From the NCBI GenBank assembly GCA_017994055.1, contig JAGOLL010000004.1:1-58501 (forward strand): a stretch of 58,501 bases of DNA. The letters are read 5' to 3'. This DNA is from Methanothrix sp. (lineage in GTDB: Archaea > Halobacteriota > Methanosarcinia > Methanotrichales > Methanotrichaceae). The notes beneath the pieces were generated by a model. That model saw only the letters and a list, made by a program, of their open reading frames with translations, did not search any database and was not told the origin of the DNA. This document shows, one piece after another, positions 15,762 to 24,637 of this stretch. The translations under genes and the position numbers were made by a program. Each line of letters begins with the position of its first letter. Within the stretch, counting starts at the first letter, position 1.

Positions 15762-18312
15762 GCTGCTCGCCCCTGCCGGCTCGGATCAGGCTCTGAAAGC
15801 CGCCGTAGCCGCAGGAGCGGATGCGGTTTACCTCGGAGGCAGGCGATTCGGGGCCAGAAAGTTCGCCTCCAACTTCGATCTGCCTGATCTGGCGCGGGCG
15901 GTGGACTATGCCCATCTGCAAGGGGTCAAGGTTTATGTGACAGTCAACACCCTGGTCCGGGAGGATGAGATCCCCGGCCTGGCCGAATACCTTCTCTGCC
16001 TCTATGAGATAGGAGCCGATGCACTGCTTTTGCAGGACCTCGGAGCGGCTTTTTTAGCCAAAAGCATCGTCCCGGAGCTGGAGAGGCATGCCTCCACCCA
16101 GATGACCATCCACAATGGGGAGGGTGCTCGATGGGCCGGAAAGGCAGGCTTTTCCAGGGTGGTTTTGGCCCGGGAGGTGGGCCTGGTGCAGATCAAAGAG
16201 ATGAGCCGGGATGGCGGGACCGGCAATGTCGGCCTGGAGGTCTTCATTCATGGCGCCTTATGTTACTCTTATTCCGGGCAGTGCCTTCTCTCTTCGGCCA
16301 TCGGGGGGCGGAGCGGAAATCGGGGCATGTGCGCCCAGCCCTGCCGCAAGCCCTATGTGCTGCTTTCCGGCCAAAAGGACCGGTACGGCCGGCCGGTGGG
16401 CCTCTCCGCCAGGCCTATGCCGGAGAAGTATCTTCTCTCCACCCGGGACCTCTGCGTTTACCGGCATCTCAAGGAGATCGTCCGCTCGCCTTTGGCATCT
16501 TTAAAGATCGAGGGCAGGATGAAGTCCCCGGAGTATGTGGCCATTGTGACCAGCATTTACCGAAGGGCGCTGGACGGCATTGCCAGGGGAGACTGGTCGC
16601 CCTCAGATGAGGATGAGATGGCCCTGGCCCTGGCCTTCAACCGCAGCTTCACCAAGGGCCACCTGTTGGGAGAGAAGGATGTCATGGGCCGGGAGATGTC
16701 GGATAACCGTGGCGTTCTCATAGGCAGCGTGAGCTCCTATGACTCCCGGAAGGGCGAGGCGGCAGTGCGGCTCTCCGGCAGCCTGACTGCCGAGAGGGGG
16801 GACGGACTGGTCTTCCAGTCGCCGGGGCACGAGGTGGGGCTGGTGGTGCAGAGGACGGAGGTGAAAGATGGACTCTTGCGCCTGAAGATGAAAGAGAAGG
16901 TGCGGCCGGGGGCCAGAGTCTATCTTACAGGCAGCACCGCCCTATCCAGGAAGGCGGCTCAGATCATCGAATCTGCGCCTGGCGGAATACCCCTGGACCT
17001 CTATCTGAGCTGGCAGGAGGACAGGCCCCTTCTGCAGGCCCGGCTGCCGGATGGAAAGAAGGTAGCCGTCCTGGCATCTTTTCTCATGGAAAAGGCCAAG
17101 AATCAGCCCCTCACCCGGCAGCAGATCGAGTCGCAGCTTAGCCGGACCGGTGGTACTGCTTTTGCTATAAGAAAGATCGAGATGGACTATTCCGGGGACC
17201 TCTTCGCTCCTCTGGGGGCTCTCAACCAGCTGCGCCGCCAGCTTCTGGAGAAGGTGGAGCAGGCGCTATTAGCCGGGAGAAGGCCGGAAAAGGAGAAGGT
17301 GGAAGAGGCCCGGGCCCGATGGCAGGAGATGCTCTATTTAATGCCAGGACCTTCTTGTGGGGCTTCATCATCTCCCCCTACCAGGAAAACTGCTGCGGCA
17401 TCCTTTCTCTCCGTCTATGCCGCCAGCCTGGAGGAGGTCAGAGGTGCTGTAGCAGGGGGATGCGACCGGATTTACCTCGAGCCGTCATTGGGGCGCGGGA
17501 TAAAAGATGATGCGGAAAGGGAGGCCGGGTTCAGAAAGATCCTCAGCGAAGCACGGGCCATATGCGGCAGCAAGCAGCTCATATGGAAGTGGCCCAGGAT
17601 CTGCCGATCTGAGTTCTTCTCTCTGGCTTGCAGGGTGCTGGCTGGTGCAGAGGTTGAAGGGGTCCTGGTAGAGAATGTAGGGGCCCTACAGGCAGCGCTG
17701 GAATGCCAGCCCGCCCTCTCCATTTACGGGGGCATGGGCCTGAATGTCTGCAATCACCTTGCAGTGCGGGCACTCACTCCATCTTTATGCCACTTCACAC
17801 TCTCCCCGGAGCTCTCCGCCAGGCAGATGGCGGCAGCTATATCTGCCAGCCGACTGCTTCCGCAGCAGCCCAGTCTGGAGCTGGTGGTGCAGGGAAGCCT
17901 GGAGGTGATGGTGGCGGAGGACTGTATTCCCTGCCTGGCTGGGCAGCATGCGGCAGCAGATGACTCTGAGCAGTTCTGGGGGCTGCAGGATATGAGGCGG
18001 GTCTTTCCCCTGCGGCTGGATGATGATTCCCGGATCCATATCTTCAACTCCGTGGAGACCTGCCTTCTGGACCAGATGCCCCGGATAGCGGCCATGGGAT
18101 TAGATGGAATAGCCCTGGACGGGAGGAGCAGAGGCGGCGAATATGCCCGTAGGATGACGGAGATCTATAGAAGGGCTATTGAACTGACCGAAAGAGGAAG
18201 GGAGAGGCTGGAGCAGGATCTACAGGCGCTTAAGGAAGAGGCATTGCCCCTGGCGTTGGGGGGGATCACCTACGGGCACTTCGTCAAGGGGCTGAGGGAT
18301 GAGATCGACTGA
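15730..18312 (+). CDS. Large U32 peptidase-family protein
   Basis: An 860-residue U32-family protein. The N-terminal barrel starts with LPELLAPAGSDQALKAAVAAG, and the U32 signature EVFIHGALCYSYSGQCLLS is near residue 170, followed by NRGMCAQPCRKPY with conserved cysteines. A middle domain of about 250 residues and a second, diverged U32-like half (AASLEEVRGAVAGGCDRIYL onward) fit the longer DUF3656-containing group. In bacteria U32 members (RlhA, TrhP) take part in tRNA or rRNA base hydroxylation, so an RNA-modification role is more likely than proteolysis, but this is inference. The TTG start has GGTGGAG four bases upstream, inside the phosphatase gene. Confidence 0.85.
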   Translation: MPPSARRRLPELLAPAGSDQALKAAVAAGADAVYLGGRRFGARKFASNFDLPDLARAVDYAHLQGVKVYVTVNTLVREDEIPGLAEYLLCLYEIGADALLLQDLGAAFLAKSIVPELERHASTQMTIHNGEGARWAGKAGFSRVVLAREVGLVQIKEMSRDGGTGNVGLEVFIHGALCYSYSGQCLLSSAIGGRSGNRGMCAQPCRKPYVLLSGQKDRYGRPVGLSARPMPEKYLLSTRDLCVYRHLKEIVRSPLASLKIEGRMKSPEYVAIVTSIYRRALDGIARGDWSPSDEDEMALALAFNRSFTKGHLLGEKDVMGREMSDNRGVLIGSVSSYDSRKGEAAVRLSGSLTAERGDGLVFQSPGHEVGLVVQRTEVKDGLLRLKMKEKVRPGARVYLTGSTALSRKAAQIIESAPGGIPLDLYLSWQEDRPLLQARLPDGKKVAVLASFLMEKAKNQPLTRQQIESQLSRTGGTAFAIRKIEMDYSGDLFAPLGALNQLRRQLLEKVEQALLAGRRPEKEKVEEARARWQEMLYLMPGPSCGASSSPPTRKTAAASFLSVYAASLEEVRGAVAGGCDRIYLEPSLGRGIKDDAEREAGFRKILSEARAICGSKQLIWKWPRICRSEFFSLACRVLAGAEVEGVLVENVGALQAALECQPALSIYGGMGLNVCNHLAVRALTPSLCHFTLSPELSARQMAAAISASRLLPQQPSLELVVQGSLEVMVAEDCIPCLAGQHAAADDSEQFWGLQDMRRVFPLRLDDDSRIHIFNSVETCLLDQMPRIAAMGLDGIALDGRSRGGEYARRMTEIYRRAIELTERGRERLEQDLQALKEEALPLALGGITYGHFVKGLRDEID

Positions 18313-18340
18313 AGCTGCTTTCTTCAGGTAAGATTAAAGG

Positions 18341-19291
18341 CTAAACGGTAACATAAGCCACCTTCAGAGATGCAAAGTCTAAAGCTCTTGCTTGGACTAC
18401 TATACTCTTGACCTCTCGGGCGGATTCGAGTTGTGGATCAATCTCGAGGGCCTTATCGAAAGCCTTTATGGATTCGTCGTACTCGCCCTGGCTGGCGAGA
18501 GCAAGGCCTTTGTGGTACCAGGTCCATGCATCTTGCGGATCGATCTCCAAAGCTTTATCATAAGCTTCTACGGCTTCATCAGACCTATTCAATTCGTCGA
18601 GAGCATTGCCTCTGTCACTCCAGGCCTGGGCAAACTCAGGATCCATCCGGATGGCTTCATCATAGGCCTCGATGGCTTCTGCATGCTTGCCTTTCATTTC
18701 GAGAGCCTGACCTATGATGTACCATTCTGTAGCATTATGCGATTCCGTGGCATTCTGCAATCCCAGCATATAAACAGGAAGATCCTTAGCAATCCGAGCC
18801 GCTTCAAACTGCGGATCGATCTCAATGGCTTTGTCAAAAGCTTCTATGGCCTCTTCGTATCTTCCTTGAAAATCGAGTGCAATTCCTTTGCCGTACCAGG
18901 CATTTGCCAATTCAGGATTGATCTCTACGGCTCGGTCGTATGCCTGTATGGCTTCATCATATCTTTCCAGGTGCTTAAAAGCAATGCCTTTATTGTTCCA
19001 AACATCAGCATCGAGGGAGTTGATCTCCAAGGACTTATTGTATGCTTCAATGGCATCTTGATATCTTCCCATAAAACTGAGAGCATTTCCTTTGTTATAC
19101 CATGGATCTGCGTATTGAGGATTGATTTCAATGGCTTTGTCATAAGCTGCGATGGATTCATTGAACTGCCCTGACTCAAAGAGAGTTCCACCTTTGTTGT
19201 TCCAATCTTCTGCGGTAGTCTGTCCCTGAGTTTGCATGCAAAATAAAGTCAACGCAATATAAATGCAAATTAAAATAGTATTTCGATTCAT
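18341..19291 (-). CDS. Secreted TPR-repeat protein
   Basis: A 316-residue protein with a signal peptide (TILICIYIALTLFCMQTQG) and about seven TPR units such as AIEAYDKSLEINSLDADVW and SIAAYDKAIEINPQYADPWY. Unlike the array at the left edge, these repeats differ from each other, so they are older. After three to four units a non-TPR spacer (ARIAKDLPVYMLGLQ, with N-x-T sequons) interrupts the superhelix. It is probably an extracellular or membrane-associated scaffold. No partner is encoded next to it apart from the curlin-like gene further along the same strand, 440 bases upstream. Confidence 0.82.
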   Translation of the reverse strand: MNRNTILICIYIALTLFCMQTQGQTTAEDWNNKGGTLFESGQFNESIAAYDKAIEINPQYADPWYNKGNALSFMGRYQDAIEAYNKSLEINSLDADVWNNKGIAFKHLERYDEAIQAYDRAVEINPELANAWYGKGIALDFQGRYEEAIEAFDKAIEIDPQFEAARIAKDLPVYMLGLQNATESHNATEWYIIGQALEMKGKHAEAIEAYDEAIRMDPEFAQAWSDRGNALDELNRSDEAVEAYDKALEIDPQDAWTWYHKGLALASQGEYDESIKAFDKALEIDPQLESAREVKSIVVQARALDFASLKVAYVTV

Positions 19292-19732
19292 GAAAATCTA
19301 CTCCATCTTAAATATGGATGCTCCACCTACTTTACATTAACTCTGGCAGGCGCAAGTGCACTTATTTCAACTGGGAGGTCTGCGCGCAGAAACGCACCTT
19401 TCCACTGATTTGATCAACCTGTATAAAAGCCTCTGCGAATGCTAAATACCTTAAGCGAAGGCAGCGGTCCCGTGTCCTCGGATCTCTGGCGAACATGTCC
19501 AGCTATTCTCCGAGGAGATGAAATCGCATTGATAATGGAATGGCTCACATAAAAAAGGTTATCCAAATTCATGATTTTATCATGAAAAACCAGCGGTGAG
19601 CCTGGAATTCGTAGATCCTGTAACGAAAAGCCAAGCCCTAGGCCGCCTTGACCTTCTATAGCTCCCGCACAATGCAGATCAGATCCCTTCAAATGCATGC
19701 TATTTTGCGTACTATTGCGTGGAAAGATTAAA
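19292..19732. other. Intergenic stretch without a supported gene
   Basis: The stretch separates the TPR gene from the curlin-like gene. An open frame on the reverse strand (19414-19761) overlaps the end of the curlin-like gene and has no Shine-Dalgarno. Its residues SLQDLRIPGSPLVFHDKI and MNLDNLFYVSHSIINAI look partly protein-like, so a decayed coding remnant is possible. Promoter elements of the TPR gene probably lie in 19292-19350. Nothing else is seen. Confidence 0.4.
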
Positions 19733-21082
19733 TTATGTGCTTTGTGAATTGACAAAAACACCTCCGCTTATTGCAGCTGCATTGCCTATTGCTGTTTGGT
19801 CTTGTTTTATGCTGGCCTCATTGCCACTTCCAGACATTTGGACGTAGCTTCCGCCGTTTTGTGTTATTCCACCACCAGCTGCGTTTTGGTTGATTTGTTG
19901 GCTTACGGCATTATTTAATCCAGAAATATCAGCACGATTCCCACCGGTTTGGGTAACTCCGCTCCCGATCACACGTTGGTTTATAACTTGGTTTGCGGTG
20001 TTTCCTTGGCCAAGTAAATTAGCCAAGTTAATTGCGTTTTGGTCAATTCCAAAACCCATTGCGGTTTGATTAATACTCTGGTTCGCGTTGTTTCCTTGGC
20101 CAAGCAATCTAGCCAAGTTAATTGCGTTTTGGTCAATTCCAAAACCCATTGCGGTCTGATCAATCTTCTGGTTTGCGATATTTCCTTGGCCAAGCAAATT
20201 AGCCAAGTTAACTGCGTCTTGGTCAATTCCAAAACCCATTGCGGTCTGATCAATCCTTTGGTTTGCGGTATTTCCTTGGCCAAGTAAATTAGCCAAGTTA
20301 ACTGCGTCTTGGTCAATTCCAAAACCCATTGCGGTCTGATCAATCCTTTGGTTTGCGGTATTTCCTTGCCCAAGCAAATTAGCCAAGTTAACTGCGTCTT
20401 GGTCTATTCCAAAACCCATTGCGGTCTGATCAATCCTTTGGTTTGCGGTATTTCCTTGCCCAAGCAAATTAGCCAAGTTAACTGCGTCTTGGTCTATTCC
20501 ATAACCCATTGCGGTCTGATCAATCCTTTGGTTTCCGGTATTTCCTTGGCCAAGCAATCTAGCCAAGTTAACTGCGTCTTGGTCAATTCCGTAACCCATT
20601 GCGGTCTGATTAATACTCTGGTTAGCTTTATTTCCTTGCCCAAGCAACCTCGCCAAGTTAATTGCGTTTTGGTCTATTCCATAGCCCATTGCGGTCTGAT
20701 CAATCCTTTGGTTTGCGATATTTCCTTGGCCAAGTAAATTAGCCAAGTTAATTGCGTCTTGGTCTATTCCATAACCCATTGCGGTCTGATCAATCCTTTG
20801 GTTTGCGGTATTTCCTTGGCCAAGTAAATTAGCCAAGTTAATTGCGTCTTGGTCAATTCCGTAACCCATTGCGGTCTGATCAATCCTTTGGTTCGCGGTG
20901 TTTCCCTGGCCAAGTAAATTAGCCAAGTTAATTGCGTCTTGGTCAATTCCGTAACCCATTGCGGTTTGATCAATCCTCTGGTTAGCGGTGTTTCCTTGGC
21001 TGGGTATTGCGCAAGCGAACATTGATATGATAGACAAAACAAAAAAAACTTTCTTGATCTGTATCCCTCCTTTACATTTCAC
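19733..21082 (-). CDS. Secreted curlin-like repeat protein
   Basis: About 440 residues: a signal peptide (KKVFFVLSIISMFACA), eleven near-identical 30-residue units, then three diverged units. The unit reads GNTANQRIDQTAMGYGIDQ followed by DAINLANLLGQ. The spacing Q-G-N-x-A-x-Q and Q-x-A-x-G is like the curlin repeats of CsgA/CsgB, which stack as a cross-beta solenoid, so an extracellular fibre or sheath-type amyloid is likely. There are no Cys or Trp in the repeats and few charges. The annotated GTG start lies upstream of a perfect AAAGGAGG. Seven bases after that sequence is an ATC, not ATG, so the true start may be non-canonical or mutated. No CsgE, CsgF or CsgG homologue is visible nearby. 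Confidence 0.8.
   Translation of the reverse strand: MKCKGGIQIKKVFFVLSIISMFACAIPSQGNTANQRIDQTAMGYGIDQDAINLANLLGQGNTANQRIDQTAMGYGIDQDAINLANLLGQGNTANQRIDQTAMGYGIDQDAINLANLLGQGNIANQRIDQTAMGYGIDQNAINLARLLGQGNKANQSINQTAMGYGIDQDAVNLARLLGQGNTGNQRIDQTAMGYGIDQDAVNLANLLGQGNTANQRIDQTAMGFGIDQDAVNLANLLGQGNTANQRIDQTAMGFGIDQDAVNLANLLGQGNTANQRIDQTAMGFGIDQDAVNLANLLGQGNIANQKIDQTAMGFGIDQNAINLARLLGQGNNANQSINQTAMGFGIDQNAINLANLLGQGNTANQVINQRVIGSGVTQTGGNRADISGLNNAVSQQINQNAAGGGITQNGGSYVQMSGSGNEASIKQDQTAIGNAAAISGGVFVNSQST
20006..20995 (-). repeat. Eleven 90-bp tandem repeats of the curlin-like gene
   Basis: Eleven in-frame 90-bp units without interruption; strings such as cccattgcggtctgatcaat recur every 90 bases. 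A higher-order pattern is visible: units 4 and 10 both have GNIANQ and NAINLARLL, and units 5 and 11 both have SINQ, i.e. six units (540 bp) apart, suggesting that a block of about six units was duplicated. Units 1-3 and 7-9 are nearly identical within each group. These arrays are prone to length changes and to assembly errors. Confidence 0.9.
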
Positions 21083-21097
21083 TTAAGAGTATACTAG

Positions 21098-21105
21098 AAT
21101 ATATG
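21098..21105 (-). promoter_or_regulatory. TATA box of the curlin-like gene
   Basis: On the reverse strand the sequence GATAAAACATATATTC gives an A-rich BRE-like element followed by CATATATT. Archaeal transcription starts about 25-27 bases downstream, near 21075. That is after the GTG start of the longest frame but just before the AAAGGAGG ribosome-binding site, so it argues for a start downstream of that site. Confidence 0.5.
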
Positions 21106-22039
21106 TTTTATCATAATCATTTCCCTAACTTAAGCTTTCATGAGCAGCTTTCAATAGGGTGTGGGATTCGCCTAGGGTCTGAAGATCCCCTGGGTGAAAT
21201 AGCTTAAAAGTGTGCATGTCGTCATATAAGCATATTATGACATCAACTTCATATGGTGCGTGATTTGAGGGCTATGGCGATATGGATCTGTAGTATAACG
21301 CCAACTCACATTTAACATACGAACAATCAAAGGATTGAGACCTCTGGAAAGGACCACAATCACAAATACCCTCACACCGCCTTTATCCTCGTCTTCTCTT
21401 GAACGCAATGGCAGATATCAATGCCTGCTCCGTCTTGCAGTTCAGATAGTACATCCCCTTAGTCACCAGTCCAGGACATAGCCGCTCAGGCCGATCGACC
21501 CCTCATACAGATTCCGGAGCTGATGCCAATCTTTGTCGTGGCCTCCTTATTCACCTCTAAATTAGCCGCAATGGAGAGGGTGGCAAAAGCATCCAGCGAT
21601 CCCGCCGATCCCCCGGCGACCTCCAGCTCCGCCGCATACTCCACCCTCCACCGGCTGGCAGGGGCCACCGGAGAGTCGCCCTTGTTGTATCAGGCTCCAG
21701 CAGCATGCGACGCCTGGGAGCTGTTAGCCTATCCCCATGCTAACCATCCTCTATTTGGTTTCGGTCAAGAGGAAAGCCAAGGGGCGCTGTAGCCAACGAG
21801 AAGTTGGTTATGACAGGCGAACCGTCTGGGCTCGAAATTCGCACCCTATCTAGAGGATAGCACAGCCAATCAATTATGCAAGGCCAATCGAAGCCAATTC
21901 AATCTCTTCCCGCATCCTGTGAATCCTTTAAAGATTTCTAACAGCGATTTATGGTTCTCTAGCATTCCAACAGAAATTTAACTACAGTGGCATACTCCAT
22001 GCAGGCTGCAGGCTATTCTAATAAAATTCAATCCCGATT
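21106..22039. other. Gene-poor region with possible decayed coding DNA
   Basis: About 930 bases without a convincing intact gene. On the reverse strand 21486-21720 reads YNKGDSPVAPASRWRVEYAA and then ELEVAGGSAGSLDAFATL before stops. In a shifted frame, about 21400-21500 reads CPGLVTKGMYYLNCKTEQAL and ISAIAFKRRRG to a stop. Both look like remnants of real proteins cut by stops and shifts, but no family is recognised. The remainder (21750-22030) has no open frame of note and no obvious RNA gene. Confidence 0.35.
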
Positions 22040-22297
22040 TCAGCTCTCCCTTCCTGATATGTAGCAGCAGTATCCGTAGCTTATCGGCCCCAGCTTGGTG
22101 GTCTCACAGGGAAACTCTTGGCAGGCAAAGCAATGAGAGACACCCTTTTCAAAGGCGCAGGCGGCTATCCGACACATGCGATTTTGGCGGGGCCTGCATC
22201 CTGCCTCCCCGTTGGGACACTTGCCCTGAACCATGCGGGGGCAGAGCTGGCAGGCTATGCCGCAGACGCCCACCTTAAACGGCGGTTCAGAGGTCAC
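22040..22297 (-). CDS. DUF3795 cysteine-rich protein
   Basis: An 85-residue protein with ten or so cysteines in the DUF3795 pattern: GVCGIACQLCPRMVQGKC, CRIAACAFEKGVSHCFACQE and FPCE. The end, GPISYGYCCYISG, is the usual terminus of the methanogen members, so the gene is complete despite its short length. The cysteines probably bind zinc or an iron-sulfur cluster. The function of the family is unknown. It lies 76 bases downstream of the marker-8 gene on the same strand and may be cotranscribed. Confidence 0.82.
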   Translation of the reverse strand: MTSEPPFKVGVCGIACQLCPRMVQGKCPNGEAGCRPRQNRMCRIAACAFEKGVSHCFACQEFPCETTKLGPISYGYCCYISGRES

Positions 22298-22373
22298 GGT
22301 CCCCCTCTGAGACCATGCCGCCTTCCCACTCTATGCAAATCATTCCCATCTTCCCGGCCTCCTGATCCCGCTA

Positions 22374-23219
22374 TCACACCAGAGGCCTGGGCTGCTTTTT
22401 CTCCGGCAGCACCGGCAGAGGCATGGTGTTGATGAGAATAGGCTGCTCGACCTCCTTGGCCCTCTCCACCAGTAGCTCCTTGCCCCAGCGAGTCAGGCCG
22501 AATAGCGGGACCGCCGTTCCCACCTGAACCAGTGGCCGGACCTGCTCCCGAATGTGCTTGGAGGCGCAGGCAGTGACGATATCGGCAGCACCCAAGAGCC
22601 TTGAGGCCTCTTGTGAGGTGATCCCGGTAAGATGTACCCCTATGATCATTATCCTCACTCCGGCCATCCTCTCCAGCTCTCGCAGCTTTTCCGCCTCTTC
22701 AGCATCGGCTGTGGTTACTGCGAACTTCCTGAATCCGGCAGCGGTGGCATAAGCAGCTCCGCCCATCTGATCGATTGCGCCGTCCTGGGGAGAGAGGACA
22801 TGCCCCTCCATGGCCCGGATGCCCTCTATGACCTCGGGAATGGGATCGGTCTGCACCAGCCCGGATATGTATCCGCCCATGCCCTGTACCAGGTCGGGAT
22901 TGGCGGTTATCACCGTTCCCGCTCCGTCGCATACAGTGACAGCTGCATCGATTATCCCGGCCTTTATTCCGGTCATCATGGACTCGGAGGCTCCAAATCC
23001 CACGAAGGTCCCCATCTTCAGCTTGCGGCGGGGAGAGAACATACCGTGGTTTTCTATCCTGAATTCCATATTGGCGGCAGCCGATTGAGCGGTGACCTTT
23101 TTTATGCCCCTTAACTTGTCGAATAGAGGACACCACTGGATCATCGGATCACTTGCCTCGGTCACCTTTTCCCCTTCTACCTTCACCCGTGATCGGCCCA
23201 GCAGCTCCATTAAGTTCAT
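22374..23219 (-). CDS. Methanogenesis marker protein 8 (DUF2099)
   Basis: A 281-residue protein matching the DUF2099 family, named methanogenesis marker 8 because it is found across methanogens. Typical stretches are MIQWCPLFDKLRGIKKVTAQ, GMFSPRRKLKMGTFVGFGAS and AAVTVCDGAGTVITANPDLV near the middle. MGGYISGLVQTDPIPEVIEG follows. Its biochemical role is not settled; association with methyl-coenzyme M reductase activation or assembly has been proposed for several such markers. It starts one base after the AlaX stop codon, so it is cotranscribed with that gene. Confidence 0.9.
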   Translation of the reverse strand: MNLMELLGRSRVKVEGEKVTEASDPMIQWCPLFDKLRGIKKVTAQSAAANMEFRIENHGMFSPRRKLKMGTFVGFGASESMMTGIKAGIIDAAVTVCDGAGTVITANPDLVQGMGGYISGLVQTDPIPEVIEGIRAMEGHVLSPQDGAIDQMGGAAYATAAGFRKFAVTTADAEEAEKLRELERMAGVRIMIIGVHLTGITSQEASRLLGAADIVTACASKHIREQVRPLVQVGTAVPLFGLTRWGKELLVERAKEVEQPILINTMPLPVLPEKKQPRPLV

Positions 23220-23220
23220 C

Positions 23221-23922
23221 CTAGTCCTCCAGAGAGAAGTAGACCCTTCTATTGGCCTTGCCCTTATTCTCTGCCTTGATCATCTTGATCCTGCCCACCT
23301 CTGCCGTGTTCCTGACGTGGGTGCCGCCGCAGGCCTGACTGTCGATGCCCTCTATCTTCACCACCCGGATCATGTCCCGGTCCGGAACGGCTATGGCCAG
23401 ACGGTGAAGGTCGGGGATGGCCAGGGCCTCATCTCGGGGCAGGGTCCGGGTGCTCACCGGGCGGCGCTCGGATATGATCTGATTGGCCTTCTCCACATAT
23501 TCCATCATCCTGGCTTTGTCAAAGCTCTCCAAAGAGAAGTCCACCCTGGATCGGGATTGCTCTATCTGGTTTCCGGTGATCTTTGCCCCCGTCTCCTGGA
23601 AGATGACTGCGCTCAGGATGTGGCAGGCGGTATGGCCGCGCATAAACCGATAGCGTCTGTCGCCATCTATCCTTCCGGAGATCTCGTCGCCCGCCTGCAA
23701 TCCGGGCCGGTCCATGATGTGGACAATCTCATCTCCTTGCCTCTCCGCTCCCACCACCTGAAAGATCTCACTATCCCGAGCCAAGACGCCGGAATCTGAA
23801 GGCTGGCCTCCCGATTGGGGATAAAATGCAGTCCTGTCCAGAATGGATTTATTTTCAAATGCCTGCAACACCTTAGCACTGAAGCTCCAGAGATAGCTAT
23901 CATCCAGGTATATCTCTTTCAT
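23221..23922 (-). CDS. alaX: Alanyl-tRNA editing protein AlaX
   Basis: A 233-residue stand-alone editing domain related to the AlaRS editing domain; it removes Ser or Gly wrongly attached to tRNA-Ala. Zinc-site motifs are HTACH (near residue 95) and the Cys-His of ACGGTHV. The substrate pocket segment TAFYPQSGGQPSDSG is intact. Length fits the AlaX-M class. The gene leads an operon with marker 8 and probably DUF3795, and is divergent from the HTH regulator, with about 150 bases between. Confidence 0.9.
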   Translation of the reverse strand: MKEIYLDDSYLWSFSAKVLQAFENKSILDRTAFYPQSGGQPSDSGVLARDSEIFQVVGAERQGDEIVHIMDRPGLQAGDEISGRIDGDRRYRFMRGHTACHILSAVIFQETGAKITGNQIEQSRSRVDFSLESFDKARMMEYVEKANQIISERRPVSTRTLPRDEALAIPDLHRLAIAVPDRDMIRVVKIEGIDSQACGGTHVRNTAEVGRIKMIKAENKGKANRRVYFSLED

Positions 23923-24040
23923 AATGGTATCTACAGGCTACTGTATCATCAGCCTGACGGCTGCAGTATTCTATTTATATCTTAAAGATAATTTATATGA
24001 GAGAGGATTTACTTCTCGATAGAATTATTTTTAACGAAAC

Positions 24041-24050
24041 TTATATATAT
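24041..24050 (+). promoter_or_regulatory. TATA box, leaderless promoter of HTH gene
   Basis: The decamer ttatatatat preceded by acgaaac is a textbook archaeal BRE/TATA pair. The expected transcription start about 26 bases downstream coincides with the GTG start codon at 24073, so the mRNA is probably leaderless. No Shine-Dalgarno precedes that GTG, which agrees. Confidence 0.65.
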
Positions 24051-24072
24051 CTCATGGCTCGTTGAGCGCCTG

Positions 24073-24459
24073 GTGAACGCATTGGATACTAGAGATGCCT
24101 CTGACCGGAAGCTGGAGCGGGACGAATTTGCCTCTATTCTGATTCAATTGGGCCTGAAAAGAAATGTGGCCAAGGTTCTGGCATATCTGGCTGCTGTGGC
24201 TGAGGCAACATCTCGCGAGATAGAGATCGGCTCTGGCCTCCGCCAGCCGGAAGTGAGCATTGCCATGCGTGAGATTCGCAGGCTGGACTGGATTGTGGAG
24301 AGGGATGAGAAGAATCCTGGCAAAGGCCGGCCCTATCGCATCTACCGCCTGAATAAAAGCCTTCCTGAGATTGTAGATTTCCTGGAAGCCGAAAAGTCAA
24401 AGGAATCTGAGAGAATAATGGAACAGATTGAGAGGCTTAAATCTTTGAAATCAATTTAA
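24073..24459 (+). CDS. Winged-helix transcriptional regulator
   Basis: A 128-residue protein whose residues 20-100 form a winged helix of the TrmB/ArsR-like type: KVLAYLAAVAEATSREIEIG, then the recognition-helix region LRQPEVSIAMREIRRLDWI, and a wing with KNPGKGRPYRIYRL. The last 30 residues (EAEKSKESERIMEQIERLKS) are a probable dimerising coiled coil. There is no sensor domain, so it may respond through dimer state or act as a constitutive regulator. Similar small regulators are common in Methanosarcinia. It lies between alaX (divergent) and ftsZ; targets are unknown. Confidence 0.8.
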   Translation: MNALDTRDASDRKLERDEFASILIQLGLKRNVAKVLAYLAAVAEATSREIEIGSGLRQPEVSIAMREIRRLDWIVERDEKNPGKGRPYRIYRLNKSLPEIVDFLEAEKSKESERIMEQIERLKSLKSI

Positions 24460-24637
24460 TATAAATTTGTCATTAATTATTATTTTCCCCGGCCCGGTAC
24501 GCCCGGATGGATGTGATTGCGTCTCCGCAAGGGGCCAGAAGCTGCATATTTTTTAAAGATAAATATCATCTCTATGCAAAAAACTATATACTAATTAAAG
24601 AGATGAATAACAAAGGTAAAAGCGGACGGGGAAGGAG

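Noticed and set aside
19414..19761. 115-codon reverse frame after the curlin-like gene
   Set aside because: Overlaps the end of the curlin-like gene in another frame and has no ribosome site; kept only as a possible remnant.
20039..20737. Forward-strand frames in the curlin-like array
   Set aside because: They only mirror the 90-bp repeats; the reverse strand carries a signal peptide and curlin-type pattern.
21320..21345. CRISPR-repeat-like end (ggattgagac)
   Set aside because: Occurs once; no second copy or spacer spacing.
23092..23799. 235-codon forward frame across marker 8 and AlaX
   Set aside because: Shadow of two well-supported genes on the reverse strand.
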